64,000 bases of DNA from Halobacillus halophilus (lineage in GTDB: Bacteria; Bacillota; Bacilli; Bacillales; Halobacillaceae): contig NZ_JAIVAL010000003.1 of NCBI RefSeq assembly GCF_020171985.1, forward strand, positions 124,001 to 188,000, in the 5' to 3' direction. The notes under the pieces are model-generated. The model was not told the DNA's origin. It searched no databases and was given only the letters and a program-made list of their open reading frames with translations. This document shows, piece by piece, positions 53,119 through 62,432 of this stretch (the stretch's first letter is position 1; each line of letters opens with the position of its first letter). Made by a program: the position numbers and the translations under genes.

Positions 53119-53907
53119 CTACAAAGCTTCCCCATTCAATTTCATGGCTCTGGTAGCCATGAACGTTTTAATATGCTTGTCTATGATTCTGGTACCGCCA
53201 AAATCATCTTCATAAAAACCGGTTAACACAAACCCGGCATCCATCTGCCCCTGAATCTGGTCTTCCAGCGTATGGGCATATTCGATGGTTTGACCTGAAT
53301 CGATATACTCCTGAACTTCCGCTTCAGCCAGATAGTCCAACGTGGACGAAGGAATGGAGTGCTTCACGTCAAGAATCCCTTTTCTCTCCTGGTTATCATC
53401 AAAAATCCATAATAAAGGATTGGTAAAGCCGGCAATTAATATTCCCTTATGCTTCAATACTCTTGATACCTCACGCCATACTACATGAATATCTTTTACA
53501 AACAAGTTAGACACAGGGTTCACGATCATATCAAACTGTTCATCCTCAAATTCACTAAGGTCCGACATGTCCCCCTGCACCGTTTTAAGAATTAATCCAT
53601 CTCGTTCAGCTACCTTTTCATCCTGTTCCAGCTGCTTTGGGGATAGATCCATAACCGTTACCTCTGCTCCTGCCGCAGCCAATACCGGTGCCTGCTGACC
53701 TCCTCCTGAAGCTAAACAGAGAATTTTCAACCCTGTCATTGAATCTGGAAACCAATTTCTTGGCACCGATTTTTCCGTCGTGACTGTAATTTCCCAATCC
53801 CCTGCTTTACTTTTTTCTATCACATCACGGCTTACAGATTGGGTGTATCTGGAACCTTCCTCCACCTTCTTATCCCAGGCGCTGCTGTTTTGCTGTGTAG
53901 TATCCAT
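53119..53907 (-). CDS. Class I SAM-dependent methyltransferase
   Basis: 262 residues. LKILCLASGGGQQAPVLAAAGAEVTVMDLSPKQLEQD is motif I and the acidic post-I loop of SAM binding, VQGDMSDLSEF motif II, and DEQFDMIVNPVSNLFVKDI the motif III region. It belongs to the generic class-I/YodH-like set; substrate unknown. The ATG follows GGGAGG. It stands alone. Confidence 0.9.
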   Translation of the reverse strand: MDTTQQNSSAWDKKVEEGSRYTQSVSRDVIEKSKAGDWEITVTTEKSVPRNWFPDSMTGLKILCLASGGGQQAPVLAAAGAEVTVMDLSPKQLEQDEKVAERDGLILKTVQGDMSDLSEFEDEQFDMIVNPVSNLFVKDIHVVWREVSRVLKHKGILIAGFTNPLLWIFDDNQERKGILDVKHSIPSSTLDYLAEAEVQEYIDSGQTIEYAHTLEDQIQGQMDAGFVLTGFYEDDFGGTRIIDKHIKTFMATRAMKLNGEAL

Positions 53908-53976
53908 CGTATTTCCTCCCTGAACTGTTAATAGTACTTGATTACTAATGGAAGTATTAGTTATCGCTTAGTTGAA

Positions 53977-54684
53977 CTAATTTTCTTGTACCTTCTGAAG
54001 CTCGTTGACGGTTACAAATTTATAACCTTTATTCAATAACGAGTCTATGATCCCTTCAAGGGCTATAATGTCTTCACCAGTTTTGTCATACATGGGATGC
54101 AATAAAATGATTGAACCAGGCGTAACCTTTTCCTTAACGTATTCCATCTTATCATCAGGATCGGTAAATAAAGTATCTGGTTCAATGTTCCAGGTTATCG
54201 TGTCTTTATTATGCTTGGACAAATAATAAGGCAGGGCTGCAATCTTCTTTCCATTTGGGGGACGAAAGTCTATTTCCCCTTTATAACCAATGTTGCGAAT
54301 GAGCTCGTCTGTTTTTTCTATTTCTTTTTGGATAAAAGATGGTGACTTAAAAATCATACGCTGGTGAGAATAAGAATGATTTCCGATTTGATGACCCTCT
54401 TTTACGATTTTCTTCGCTTCTTCATGATTGCTCTCTATTTCATTCCCTATTAGAAAAAAAGTAGCTTTGATATCTTTTTCATTCAACAATGCGAGAATGT
54501 GATCTGCATTTTCCGTTGGGCCATCATCAAAAGTTAAGGCCACTACTTTCTGGTTCGTTTCCACTTTATAGGTTAATCCCCCGAACAATTGAAACGTTCT
54601 TGAATTCATCAATTTATAAGTACCAAATAACAATAGGAAAACGATCAAAGTGGCTGTAGCAATAAATGTTATTTTCTTTTTCAT
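53977..54684 (-). CDS. Membrane-anchored polysaccharide deacetylase
   Basis: 235 residues. An N-terminal helix (residues 5-25) anchors or exports it. The NodB domain has TFDDGPT, HSYSH and RPPNG in order, but the last motif is LLHP instead of LHD, so the catalytic His is kept without its usual Asp. Residue changes suggest a specialised substrate. It may deacetylate peptidoglycan or polysaccharide. Paralogue of the deacetylase near 14 kb. Confidence 0.9.
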   Translation of the reverse strand: MKKKITFIATATLIVFLLLFGTYKLMNSRTFQLFGGLTYKVETNQKVVALTFDDGPTENADHILALLNEKDIKATFFLIGNEIESNHEEAKKIVKEGHQIGNHSYSHQRMIFKSPSFIQKEIEKTDELIRNIGYKGEIDFRPPNGKKIAALPYYLSKHNKDTITWNIEPDTLFTDPDDKMEYVKEKVTPGSIILLHPMYDKTGEDIIALEGIIDSLLNKGYKFVTVNELQKVQEN

Positions 54685-54867
54685 ACAGTAATTACTCCTT
54701 GGAAGTTTTAATCCTCTCTTATTTTACTACAGTATCGGGAAATCCTTTTCGTTTTTTTATATTCTGTCTTACGTTGTCGTTAAAAAGGTTACATATCCTC
54801 CATTCGTCCATCTGCCACAACTATGTTCAACATTCCATCACGATCAAGAAGCTTTTAACATTTTGTT

Positions 54868-54898
54868 AATTGTCAGACAATTACAGGCTTGATATAGT
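54868..54898 (+). promoter_or_regulatory. Amidohydrolase promoter with a GntR/FadR-type operator
   Basis: TTGTCA (54870-54875), 17-nt spacer, TATAGT (54893-54898). A perfect palindrome AATTGTC-A-GACAATT (54868-54882) covers the -35 box and fits the FadR-subfamily consensus TNGTNNNACNA. A regulator binding here would repress the gene. Confidence 0.6.
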
Positions 54899-54925
54899 AA
54901 ATAGCAATATGAGGAGGGGAAAATT

Positions 54926-56161
54926 GTGGAGATTAATGGAAGCAGGTTTGCAGAGCACATCCATTCATTAGCTAAGATCGGAAAAATTGGAGAAACAGGG
55001 GTTTGCCGATTAGCCCATTCAAAAGAAGATCGTCAGGCCGTCGATGTTGTGAAAGGCTGGATGGAAGAAGCCGGATTAGAAACTCGCATCGATTGTTTTG
55101 GTAACCTGGTTGGTCGATTAGAAGGAAAAGATCAAGACAAACCGATCCTTATGCTTGGTTCTCATATTGACTCCCAGCCCTATGGCGGTCGTTTTGATGG
55201 TACCGCCGGAGCGCTTGGGGGCATTGAGGTGGTACATACGTTGAAAGATAAAGGAATTGTTCCGAACCGCACGATCGAAGTGGTCTGTTTTTCCGATGAA
55301 GAGGGCTCAAGGTTTAACAAGGGCGTCTTCGGTGTCCGCGGCTTGATCGGACAATTGGAAGAAGGCGAGCTCAAGCGTACGGATAAAAATGGAGTGACGA
55401 GATTAGAAGCATTGCGCGAGTTCGGCGTGGAACCGGACGTGACGCAAAGTCCTGTCTATCAGCCGGGTGATATTGAAGCGTTCCTTGAATTGCATATTGA
55501 ACAAGGGCCTGTGCTGGAAGCCGACAACAAGCCGGTAGGCATCGTCTCCGCTATTTCCGGTCCGATCTGGCTGACGGTCACCCTCGAAGGTTTTGCAGGT
55601 CATGCCGGCTCTGTACCCATGCACCTGAGGCAGGACGCCTTCCTTGGAGCCGCCACCATCACGAAGGAATTTAATGAACTTGTACGGAACGAAGGGACAC
55701 CTAACACGGTTGGAACCGTCGGCAGTATCCAGAACTTCCCTAACTCCCGGAACATTATTTCGGAAAAAGTCGAGTTCACGATTGATCTAAGAGACATCGA
55801 TATCGAAGCTCGAAACAATCTGGAACAGAAACTTTATCAAATTATTGAACAAACAGCGGCCGATCTCAACTTGGAATACTCCGTGACAGAAGATACGAAG
55901 AGCGAACCGCGTTACTGTGCGGACTGGATCAAGGATATTATGAAGCAGGAAGATGAAAAACTCGGCTTCCAATCTCCCGTGCTGATGAGCGGCCCTTTTC
56001 ACGATGCCCTCTTCATGTCCTACATCAGTGATTATGGCATGATTTTCGTTCGTTGTGAAAAAGGAATCAGCCACAACCCGCTCGAGTATGCGGAAATGGA
56101 AGATCTTCAAAAAGGCGTAGAACTGCTCTACCATACGGCAGTAAAAATCGCTCAGTCCTAA
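54926..56161 (+). CDS. Zn-dependent amidohydrolase (allantoate / N-carbamoyl-L-amino acid)
   Basis: 411 residues, M20/amidase family. Metal ligands are visible in order: His (GSHIDSQ), Asp (GGRFDGTAG), Glu-Glu (FSDEEGSRF), His (LELHIEQGPVLE) and the late His (GISHNPLEY). HAGSVPMHLRQD is the dimerisation-domain block. It releases ammonia and/or CO2 from allantoate or N-carbamoyl amino acids. Which one is not decidable. GTG 54926 follows GAGGAGGGG. Confidence 0.92.
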   Translation: MEINGSRFAEHIHSLAKIGKIGETGVCRLAHSKEDRQAVDVVKGWMEEAGLETRIDCFGNLVGRLEGKDQDKPILMLGSHIDSQPYGGRFDGTAGALGGIEVVHTLKDKGIVPNRTIEVVCFSDEEGSRFNKGVFGVRGLIGQLEEGELKRTDKNGVTRLEALREFGVEPDVTQSPVYQPGDIEAFLELHIEQGPVLEADNKPVGIVSAISGPIWLTVTLEGFAGHAGSVPMHLRQDAFLGAATITKEFNELVRNEGTPNTVGTVGSIQNFPNSRNIISEKVEFTIDLRDIDIEARNNLEQKLYQIIEQTAADLNLEYSVTEDTKSEPRYCADWIKDIMKQEDEKLGFQSPVLMSGPFHDALFMSYISDYGMIFVRCEKGISHNPLEYAEMEDLQKGVELLYHTAVKIAQS

Positions 56162-56342
56162 AGGTAATCCATTTTTTATGTACGCAGCACTCTATATGGA
56201 ACATCTGATAAAGGGGGGATTGGACAAAATGTCTAATTTGCCCTTTATTAAAGCGGTGTGGAGGAATTAACACCACAGGTAAAGATAGCAAAAGAATTAC
56301 AGCTCATCTTATATAGAAAGCTCAAAATTAATTTAAACTAAA

Positions 56343-56790
56343 GCTCCCTTTTGTTGAAGACTTGATTTCGAGATATCGGGTTATGAGGACGGCCCTCCGG
56401 GGGACGAATGAGAGGGTCGAAATTACTCAAAAACGTATCAGCTTTACGAGGTGGCATTTAAAAGCAGATAATTTGGCTTAATCGCCTGGTATATAAGCAT
56501 TCGATCCAGTTGATGGAAGCCAAGAACTTCTCTTTTCGAAGAGGCCGTTTCCCTTATTACGTGGGACTGGTGGGGAAATGGCGAGACTCCCATGGGAGAA
56601 GGAACTAGGTGAGATCCCGCAGCGAGTGAAACGAGCGAGGAAGCTCACCGTTCCCCCATAGGAAAGCGAGTTATTTCCCCACCACCCCCTGACCTTATAA
56701 CGTAACGGCCCTTAAATATCTCGAAACTCAGTCTTCAACTAATCGGCCCTATTGCGTAAGATCTTTTGAGAACACTCAATAATAGACATA
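56343..56790. repeat. Composite repeat element related to the 46-kb element (copy 2)
   Basis: About 450 bp. The arms at 56353-56376 and 56716-56739 are inverted repeats (21/24 matches), and the first matches copy 1's inner arm. The right end shares CGGCCCTATTGCGTAA with copy 1. Inside is a hairpin TGGTGGGGAAAT/ATTTCCCCACCA (56568-56684) around a GC-rich core resembling the palindromic repeats common in Bacillaceae intergenic regions. The 56162-56342 stretch holds nothing else clear. Confidence 0.7.
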
Positions 56791-56792
56791 TC

Positions 56793-57242
56793 CTATGACC
56801 GCGTTTCCCACTCGTAACCCGAATCTTGAATAACACCTACTAAAGAATGATCTTCCTCTATTTCATACATACCTCCAAGCACGGAATCATCTCCCTTCTG
56901 ATTATCCCAGAGGTCGATTCCCTCTTCCCCAACGGCAACGGTAATCTCATAATTTTCTTCCGTTTTTATCCTTACAGAGTATTGAACATCTGGTGTATCA
57001 TCCACTTTCTTTAAATCCACCTCAGAAAAGCTGCTCATCAACCTCTCTATTTCCTTTTGATTCGTGAGAGTCGTATATTCATCGCCAATGCTTGAAATAT
57101 AGATTTCGCTAATTGCATTATACGATGTTATTTCAGTATGTATTAAATCTCCCAGCTTTGTTTTTTCCTTGCTACTTATCATTAAAAATAGGACCGCTAC
57201 TACGATTACGATTCCACTAAGGAAACCTATAAGCTTCTTCAT
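56793..57242 (-). CDS. Membrane-anchored protein, unknown
   Basis: 149 residues. An N-terminal helix (4-24) anchors an extracellular beta-rich domain (ISEIYISSIGDEYTTLTNQ; NYEITVAVGEEGIDLWDN). No lipobox is seen, so this is a signal anchor. The ATG follows AAGGAGG. Its 3' end lies against the repeat element. No family recognised. Confidence 0.68.
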   Translation of the reverse strand: MKKLIGFLSGIVIVVAVLFLMISSKEKTKLGDLIHTEITSYNAISEIYISSIGDEYTTLTNQKEIERLMSSFSEVDLKKVDDTPDVQYSVRIKTEENYEITVAVGEEGIDLWDNQKGDDSVLGGMYEIEEDHSLVGVIQDSGYEWETRS

Positions 57243-57331
57243 GAACGCCCTCCTTGTTTTAGGTTATCTCCATTCAACTATATCCGGGTGTTTGAACTCC
57301 TCCGAAAACTTGCCACTATTAAGGAAGGATT

Positions 57332-58234
57332 TCAATTAAACACCAGGCTATTCCGCTTCAAAAACCGATCATTAAACGTAATAGGCACGCCTTCCCCATC
57401 CTTTTCTGCATGAATATGAAGGTGTGGCTCTGTGGTGTTCCCTGTATTGCCGACTTTCCCTAGACGGTCGCCTGTGTTCACTTCCTCTCCCTCTTCTACC
57501 TCCACCGTGCCAGGTTTCATGTGGGACAAGTGAACATCTGCGCCTTTACAGGACAGAATAACGTGGTTGCCAGCAGGAGATCCCTGTTCATTCGGAGATT
57601 CCTGTGGCGCAATGTCCTTATATTCATCGACCGCATGGACTACTTCGCCGCTGCACGGGCTGTAGAGCGGAGTGCCATAGATTTTATAGTCTTCTAAATT
57701 AGTTGGTGATAGTCCAGAAGCTCTCATTCCCCACGAATTCAACTGCAGTATATCGTACGCGTATTGCTGCGGCAGATACTCGTTATGATAATTAATGGAA
57801 GGATCTGCCCCTCCATGACCGAATGCATACACGCCATTCTCCATCGGAAACGTAAGCTCAATCGCCTGGTCACGCTCTGCAAGAATGTAGCCGGACAAGC
57901 CATTCACTGCTATAAAACCAAAATAAAGAACCAGCCCTATACCAATACCTATGGAGAATTTATACCCTTTATCTTTCTCCGGTCCCTTCATGGGTAATTT
58001 GGGAATCCTTTTTAAAGCAAAGAAGGAAACGATTATAAACAGCGCAGGCCATAACCAGCGCAGGTAATGATTGTAAATATGCCAGGGGCCAATGATAAAA
58101 ATGAACGCTAGAAACATGAGGACGGCAAGCCAGTCCAATATCAGCTGCTTCCGGCTTGCAAAATCCGTTTTCAACAAATGGTAAAACAAAAACAGGGGTA
58201 AGATAGTGTAAATTGCTGCCTGAAACCAAATCAT
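57332..58234 (-). CDS. Membrane M23-family peptidase
   Basis: 300 residues. About four helices occupy residues 1-125. The C-terminal domain is an M23/lysostaphin-like fold: YAYDILQL (metal Asp; the usual preceding His is replaced by Tyr), LYSPCSGEVV, GNHVIL, VHLSHMKPGTV and EPHLHIHAE (HxH). The missing first His raises doubt about zinc binding. It probably acts on the cell wall. The ATG has AAAGGAA. Confidence 0.85.
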   Translation of the reverse strand: MIWFQAAIYTILPLFLFYHLLKTDFASRKQLILDWLAVLMFLAFIFIIGPWHIYNHYLRWLWPALFIIVSFFALKRIPKLPMKGPEKDKGYKFSIGIGIGLVLYFGFIAVNGLSGYILAERDQAIELTFPMENGVYAFGHGGADPSINYHNEYLPQQYAYDILQLNSWGMRASGLSPTNLEDYKIYGTPLYSPCSGEVVHAVDEYKDIAPQESPNEQGSPAGNHVILSCKGADVHLSHMKPGTVEVEEGEEVNTGDRLGKVGNTGNTTEPHLHIHAEKDGEGVPITFNDRFLKRNSLVFN

Positions 58235-58561
58235 ATAGGATGAATTCCTTTCCTAAAAGTTTTATTTGCATAGGAGCTGTGATCGTGAAATTGTCTCGAA
58301 TCAAACGCCATAAGCTTCTCATTCTTCTACGAATAGCGTGACGATTTGTTTCAACAGATCCCACTAAAGCCCCTTTTCTTCTATCAACTGTTCACCACCG
58401 TTCAATTTTGCAAAGATTGCATATACAAACTCTACACAGTGAAACCCCTTACATTTAGAACAGAAGCCCGTTATACTAGGTTTATAAGATGATCATCAAG
58501 AAAACAAAAGTATAATTATGCAAAAATTACCACCTTATGAATCAATGCAAGGAGGATCCTC
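58235..58561. other. Intergenic region upstream of the PTS operon
   Basis: About 330 bases between divergent genes. The only candidate signal for the PTS operon is a TATACT -10 box at 58472-58477 with a poor -35 (TTACAT, 17-nt spacer), consistent with an activator-dependent promoter. No cre site or clear operator palindrome was found by eye. Confidence 0.4.
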
Positions 58562-60673
58562 ATGGTACTGGATAAAAGACGTGCACACTTATTATCCATC
58601 CTTAAACAATCCTCTGATCCGATTCCAACAAAAGATCTGGTTGCCAAAATGAAAGTTTCGCAGCGTACGATTTATTACGATATTGATCAGATTAACAATT
58701 GGCTGGAGACTCAGAAATTGGAACCTATTGAAAGTAAGCATGGCGAGGGGCTGTTTTTGCCTCCTTCATCTAAAGCAGAACTCATGGACGAACTGGATCA
58801 GAGCTTTGACGATTGGCAGTATCAGTTATCTAAAGAGGAACGAGAAGTTCTGATTAAAGCGAAAATATTACTGGAAGAGCAAGATGCCTCGATGCAGACG
58901 TTTATGGATCTCACGAATATGAGCCGCGGAACGGTTGCCAAAGTGATCAAAACGATCAAACAGGAATTCAAGGAAGACGGTTTGCAGTTGTATTACGACA
59001 AACAGTCAGGGTACCGTTTAAGCGGTCCTGAAGATGCGAAAAGAACCATACTTTCCAATATCCTTGCTACCGTTCTATCACAGCAGGATTGGCAGAATGT
59101 CCGAAATGAAATTCAAAAGATGATCCTTCCCGGCACTAATATGTGGGAAAAAGAAACGGATCAGCGGCGCTCAGTAAGAAAATTGCTTATGGAAGCTGAA
59201 CAGGAATTAGGTTTAACCCTGACCGATGAAATGATGGAGATCCTTTCCTTACAGATCTTAATGATCATGAAACGAATTGATTCAGAGAAGTATATTCATG
59301 TTCAGTCAGCAGAGAAAGAGGTTCTAAAGCAGACAAAAGCTTATCAGGCTTCTCTGCTGATTGCGAATAAACTCGAAGCCTTACGAGGTGTTTCTTTTCC
59401 AGAAGATGAGGTTTATTTCATTACGATGAACCTCCTGGGATCGAAAGTCCAGCACGATGACTTCAGCCGCTATACCGAGCAGGAATTAGCTGGACTGAAA
59501 GAGGTTGTGCAGCAGATGATTGACGATTTCCAACTGTACTCCTGCGTTGTGTTTGATGATAAGGAAGGGCTTGAAGAGAATATGATCTCTCATATTAAGC
59601 CTACTTATTACCGGCTCAAGTACGGGGTGCATATCGCGAATGACTTGGCGGAGACCATTCAGGAAAACTACCCGGATATTTTCCATTTAACGAAACGGGT
59701 GATGAGACACTTGGAGATTTATATCGGGAAACCGATTCCTAATGAAGAAGTGGCTTATATTACCCTGCACTTCGGAGGGTGGCTCACCAAAGAGAAAAAG
59801 CAGGTCGAAACCAGGCTAAGCGCGATCATCGTTTGTGAAAATGGAATTGGAACATCCAACATGCTGCGCACCCAGCTCGAGAACTTAATCGCTGGACTCA
59901 ATGTTATAACCACCCTGTCAACGAGGGAGTTTCAAAACAACGAATATCAGGCAGATGTGATCTTCTCAACCAATTATATTAAGCCGAAAGACACTCCCGT
60001 TATTCATGTGCCAGCAATCTTAACGAATATCGAAAAAGAGCAGGTCATGCAAAGGGTCAATGAACTATTCGACTCTAAACCATCTGAAAAAAGACCAGTG
60101 GATCACATGCTTGAAGTCATCGAACGCTATGCAACCATTCATCAGAAGAATGAATTGAAACATGAATTGATTCACATATTAGAACAAAACACTCCCGGAA
60201 CAAAGGAGATTCAAAAGCCTATGCTCAATGATTTATTAACCAAAAATACCATTCAATTAAAAGACCAGGTTTCAGGCTGGGAGGAAGCCATTAAGACGGC
60301 CGCTCAGCCCCTGATCGATCAAGAATCCATTCACGAGGAATATGTGCAGGCGATGATTGATACCGTCCATGAATTAGGACCGTATGTTGTCATCGCACCA
60401 GGAATCGCGATCCCCCATGCACGCCCCGAAGCAGGAGTTGAACAACTCGGGATGAGCTTCCTGCGGCTGAAAGAACCGGTGTACTTTTCAGAAAAAGAAA
60501 AACACCGTGCGCAGCTAGTGATTGTACTGGCAGCCATTGATAATCAAACCCACCTGAAAGCTCTGGCACAACTCACGGAACTGTTATCAAATGAAGACAA
60601 TGTGGATAAGCTAATCGCAGCGGATGATAAAGAAGCTGTACTTGAAATTATTAACCAATCCGTAGAAGGATAA
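58562..60673 (+). CDS. PRD-containing PTS transcriptional regulator with EIIB- and EIIA-like domains
   Basis: 703 residues: HTH domains near 1-60 and 90-150, PRD1 about 200-295, PRD2 about 300-410, EIIB-Gat-like domain with CENGIGTSN (Cys near 424), and a C-terminal EIIA of the mannitol/fructose class with PHARPE (His near 619). This is the MtlR/UlaR-type activator layout. PRD His phosphorylation by HPr and EIIB would control activity. It precedes IIB and IIC genes and contains the only EIIA domain in the operon. Confidence 0.94.
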   Translation: MVLDKRRAHLLSILKQSSDPIPTKDLVAKMKVSQRTIYYDIDQINNWLETQKLEPIESKHGEGLFLPPSSKAELMDELDQSFDDWQYQLSKEEREVLIKAKILLEEQDASMQTFMDLTNMSRGTVAKVIKTIKQEFKEDGLQLYYDKQSGYRLSGPEDAKRTILSNILATVLSQQDWQNVRNEIQKMILPGTNMWEKETDQRRSVRKLLMEAEQELGLTLTDEMMEILSLQILMIMKRIDSEKYIHVQSAEKEVLKQTKAYQASLLIANKLEALRGVSFPEDEVYFITMNLLGSKVQHDDFSRYTEQELAGLKEVVQQMIDDFQLYSCVVFDDKEGLEENMISHIKPTYYRLKYGVHIANDLAETIQENYPDIFHLTKRVMRHLEIYIGKPIPNEEVAYITLHFGGWLTKEKKQVETRLSAIIVCENGIGTSNMLRTQLENLIAGLNVITTLSTREFQNNEYQADVIFSTNYIKPKDTPVIHVPAILTNIEKEQVMQRVNELFDSKPSEKRPVDHMLEVIERYATIHQKNELKHELIHILEQNTPGTKEIQKPMLNDLLTKNTIQLKDQVSGWEEAIKTAAQPLIDQESIHEEYVQAMIDTVHELGPYVVIAPGIAIPHARPEAGVEQLGMSFLRLKEPVYFSEKEKHRAQLVIVLAAIDNQTHLKALAQLTELLSNEDNVDKLIAADDKEAVLEIINQSVEG

Positions 60674-60695
60674 AAAATTTGAGGAGGAATTTAAA

Positions 60696-60962
60696 ATGAA
60701 AAAAGTATTAGTAGTATGTGGAAATGGACTAGGAAGCAGCATGATTGTAGAAATGAACGTGAAAGCAGCACTGAAAGAACTTGGGAAAGAAGCAGAAGTT
60801 TCCCACACTGATTTAACGACTGCTAAATCAGAACAGGCGGATCTCTTCCTAGGTTCTGAAGATATTGTCGGTAGCTTGGATGATGGCAGCAAGAACGTCG
60901 TGAAACTGAAAAACCTTATGGATAAAAACGAGCTCCGTGAAGCCTTAGAACAAAACATTTAA
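60696..60962 (+). CDS. ulaB: PTS IIB component, ascorbate type
   Basis: 88 residues. VLVVCGNGLGSSMIVEMNV carries the phospho-accepting Cys9 in the CGxGLGSS loop typical of the SgaB/UlaB class. It accepts phosphate from a IIA domain and passes it to the sugar. It lies 22 bases after the regulator and 30 before IIC. The symbol assumes ascorbate specificity, which is a family inference. Confidence 0.88.
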   Translation: MKKVLVVCGNGLGSSMIVEMNVKAALKELGKEAEVSHTDLTTAKSEQADLFLGSEDIVGSLDDGSKNVVKLKNLMDKNELREALEQNI

Positions 60963-60992
60963 GTTTACTACACCAAAAGAAGGAGCGATAAC

Positions 60993-62360
60993 ATGATTGA
61001 TTTAATAATGAAGGACATCTTAGGTACCCCTGCCATTCTGGTCGGTCTATTCGCCTTAATCGGACTCCTTGTGCAACGTAAGAACTCGGGAGATGTCGTT
61101 TCCGGAACCCTTAAAACGGTGATGGGCTTTGTTATCCTCGGGGCTGGGGCGAATGTGCTCGTCCAGTCCCTGGGACAATTCAGCAGTATGTTCGACAAAG
61201 CCTTTTCTGTGGACGGGGTCATCCCGAACAATGAAGCGATCGTCGCGCTTGCCCAGGAAAGCTTCGGTACAGAGACCGCGATGATTATGCTGTTCGGTAT
61301 GATTGTTAATATCCTGCTTGCCAGGTTCAGCCCTTTTAAATATATCTTCTTAACCGGACACCATACCATGTTTATGGCTTGCTTAATCGCGGTCATCCTA
61401 AACACAGGCGGATTCTCCGGTGCCACACTTATTATCTTCGGATCCGTGATTCTCGGAGTATTAATGGTGCTTTCACCAGCTATGCTTCAGCCTTTCACAC
61501 GCAAGATCACCGGTTCTGATGATTTTGCGGTCGGACACTTTGGTTCCATTGGTTATTTAGTATCTTCTCTAGTTGGTAAGGCTGTTGGAAAAGGTTCAAA
61601 ATCAACGGAAGATATCAAAGTACCCAAATCTCTAGGTTTTCTAAGAGACACCTCCGTTTCCGTATCCTTAACCATGGTTATCCTGTTCTTTGTTGTCGCA
61701 GGTGCAGCCGGCCCAGCTTTCGTTGAAACGGAATTAAGCGGCGGCCAGAACTTCATGGTATTCGCCTTTATGCAAGGTCTGACCTTTGCTGCTGGTGTGT
61801 ATATCATCCTAGCTGGTGTACGTATGCTACTTGGAGAAATTGTTCCAGCCTTTAAAGGAATCGCTGATAAAATTGTGCCAAATGCGAAACCGGCACTCGA
61901 TGCCCCGGCCATCTTTCCATTTGCCGGAAATGCCGTGATCATCGGTTTCCTATTCAGCTTTGCTGCTGGACTTGTAAGTATGCTGTTCTTACCATTATTA
62001 GGATTAAAAGTAATCGTGCCAGGGCTTGTCCCTCACTTCTTCACTGGTGCAGCTGCCGGAGTCTTCGGTAATGCGACCGGTGGACGTAAAGGAGCCATCT
62101 TCGGTTCGATGGCGAACGGTGTGATGATCAGTTTCCTTCCAGCCCTATTACTTCCGGTACTCGGCTCCCTAGGATTTCAGGGAACGACGTTCGGAGATGC
62201 AGACTTCGGTCTAGTAGGAATTGTACTCGGTAATCTGATCAATCTTGTCCAGTCCAACGCCCTCGTGATGGTATTGGTTCTTGCTCTAATCGCTATCCTG
62301 TTCTTCCTCGGAATGAAAGCAAAACCTAAAGAAGATGATGGAGATACTGACGCAGCTTAA
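60993..62360 (+). CDS. ulaA: PTS IIC component, ascorbate type (UlaA/SgaT)
   Basis: 455 residues with about 11 helices. TPAILVGLFALIGLLVQRK starts the conserved UlaA fold, and ATGGRKGAIFGSMANGVMISFLPALLLP is the strongly conserved substrate region. It imports and phosphorylates L-ascorbate or a similar anionic sugar. The ATG follows AAGGAGCG. It ends at a strong terminator, and no separate EIIA gene follows. Confidence 0.93.
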   Translation: MIDLIMKDILGTPAILVGLFALIGLLVQRKNSGDVVSGTLKTVMGFVILGAGANVLVQSLGQFSSMFDKAFSVDGVIPNNEAIVALAQESFGTETAMIMLFGMIVNILLARFSPFKYIFLTGHHTMFMACLIAVILNTGGFSGATLIIFGSVILGVLMVLSPAMLQPFTRKITGSDDFAVGHFGSIGYLVSSLVGKAVGKGSKSTEDIKVPKSLGFLRDTSVSVSLTMVILFFVVAGAAGPAFVETELSGGQNFMVFAFMQGLTFAAGVYIILAGVRMLLGEIVPAFKGIADKIVPNAKPALDAPAIFPFAGNAVIIGFLFSFAAGLVSMLFLPLLGLKVIVPGLVPHFFTGAAAGVFGNATGGRKGAIFGSMANGVMISFLPALLLPVLGSLGFQGTTFGDADFGLVGIVLGNLINLVQSNALVMVLVLALIAILFFLGMKAKPKEDDGDTDAA

Positions 62361-62369
62361 TACTAAAAA

Positions 62370-62406
62370 CCCTCCCTTCCCTTTTCTAAGGAAGGGAGGG
62401 TTTTTT
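62370..62406 (+). terminator. Terminator of the PTS operon
   Basis: Stem CCCTCCCTTCC/GGAAGGGAGGG followed by TTTTTT. Confidence 0.95.
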
Positions 62407-62432
62407 ATGCTTCTATGATGTGTATCTGAGTA

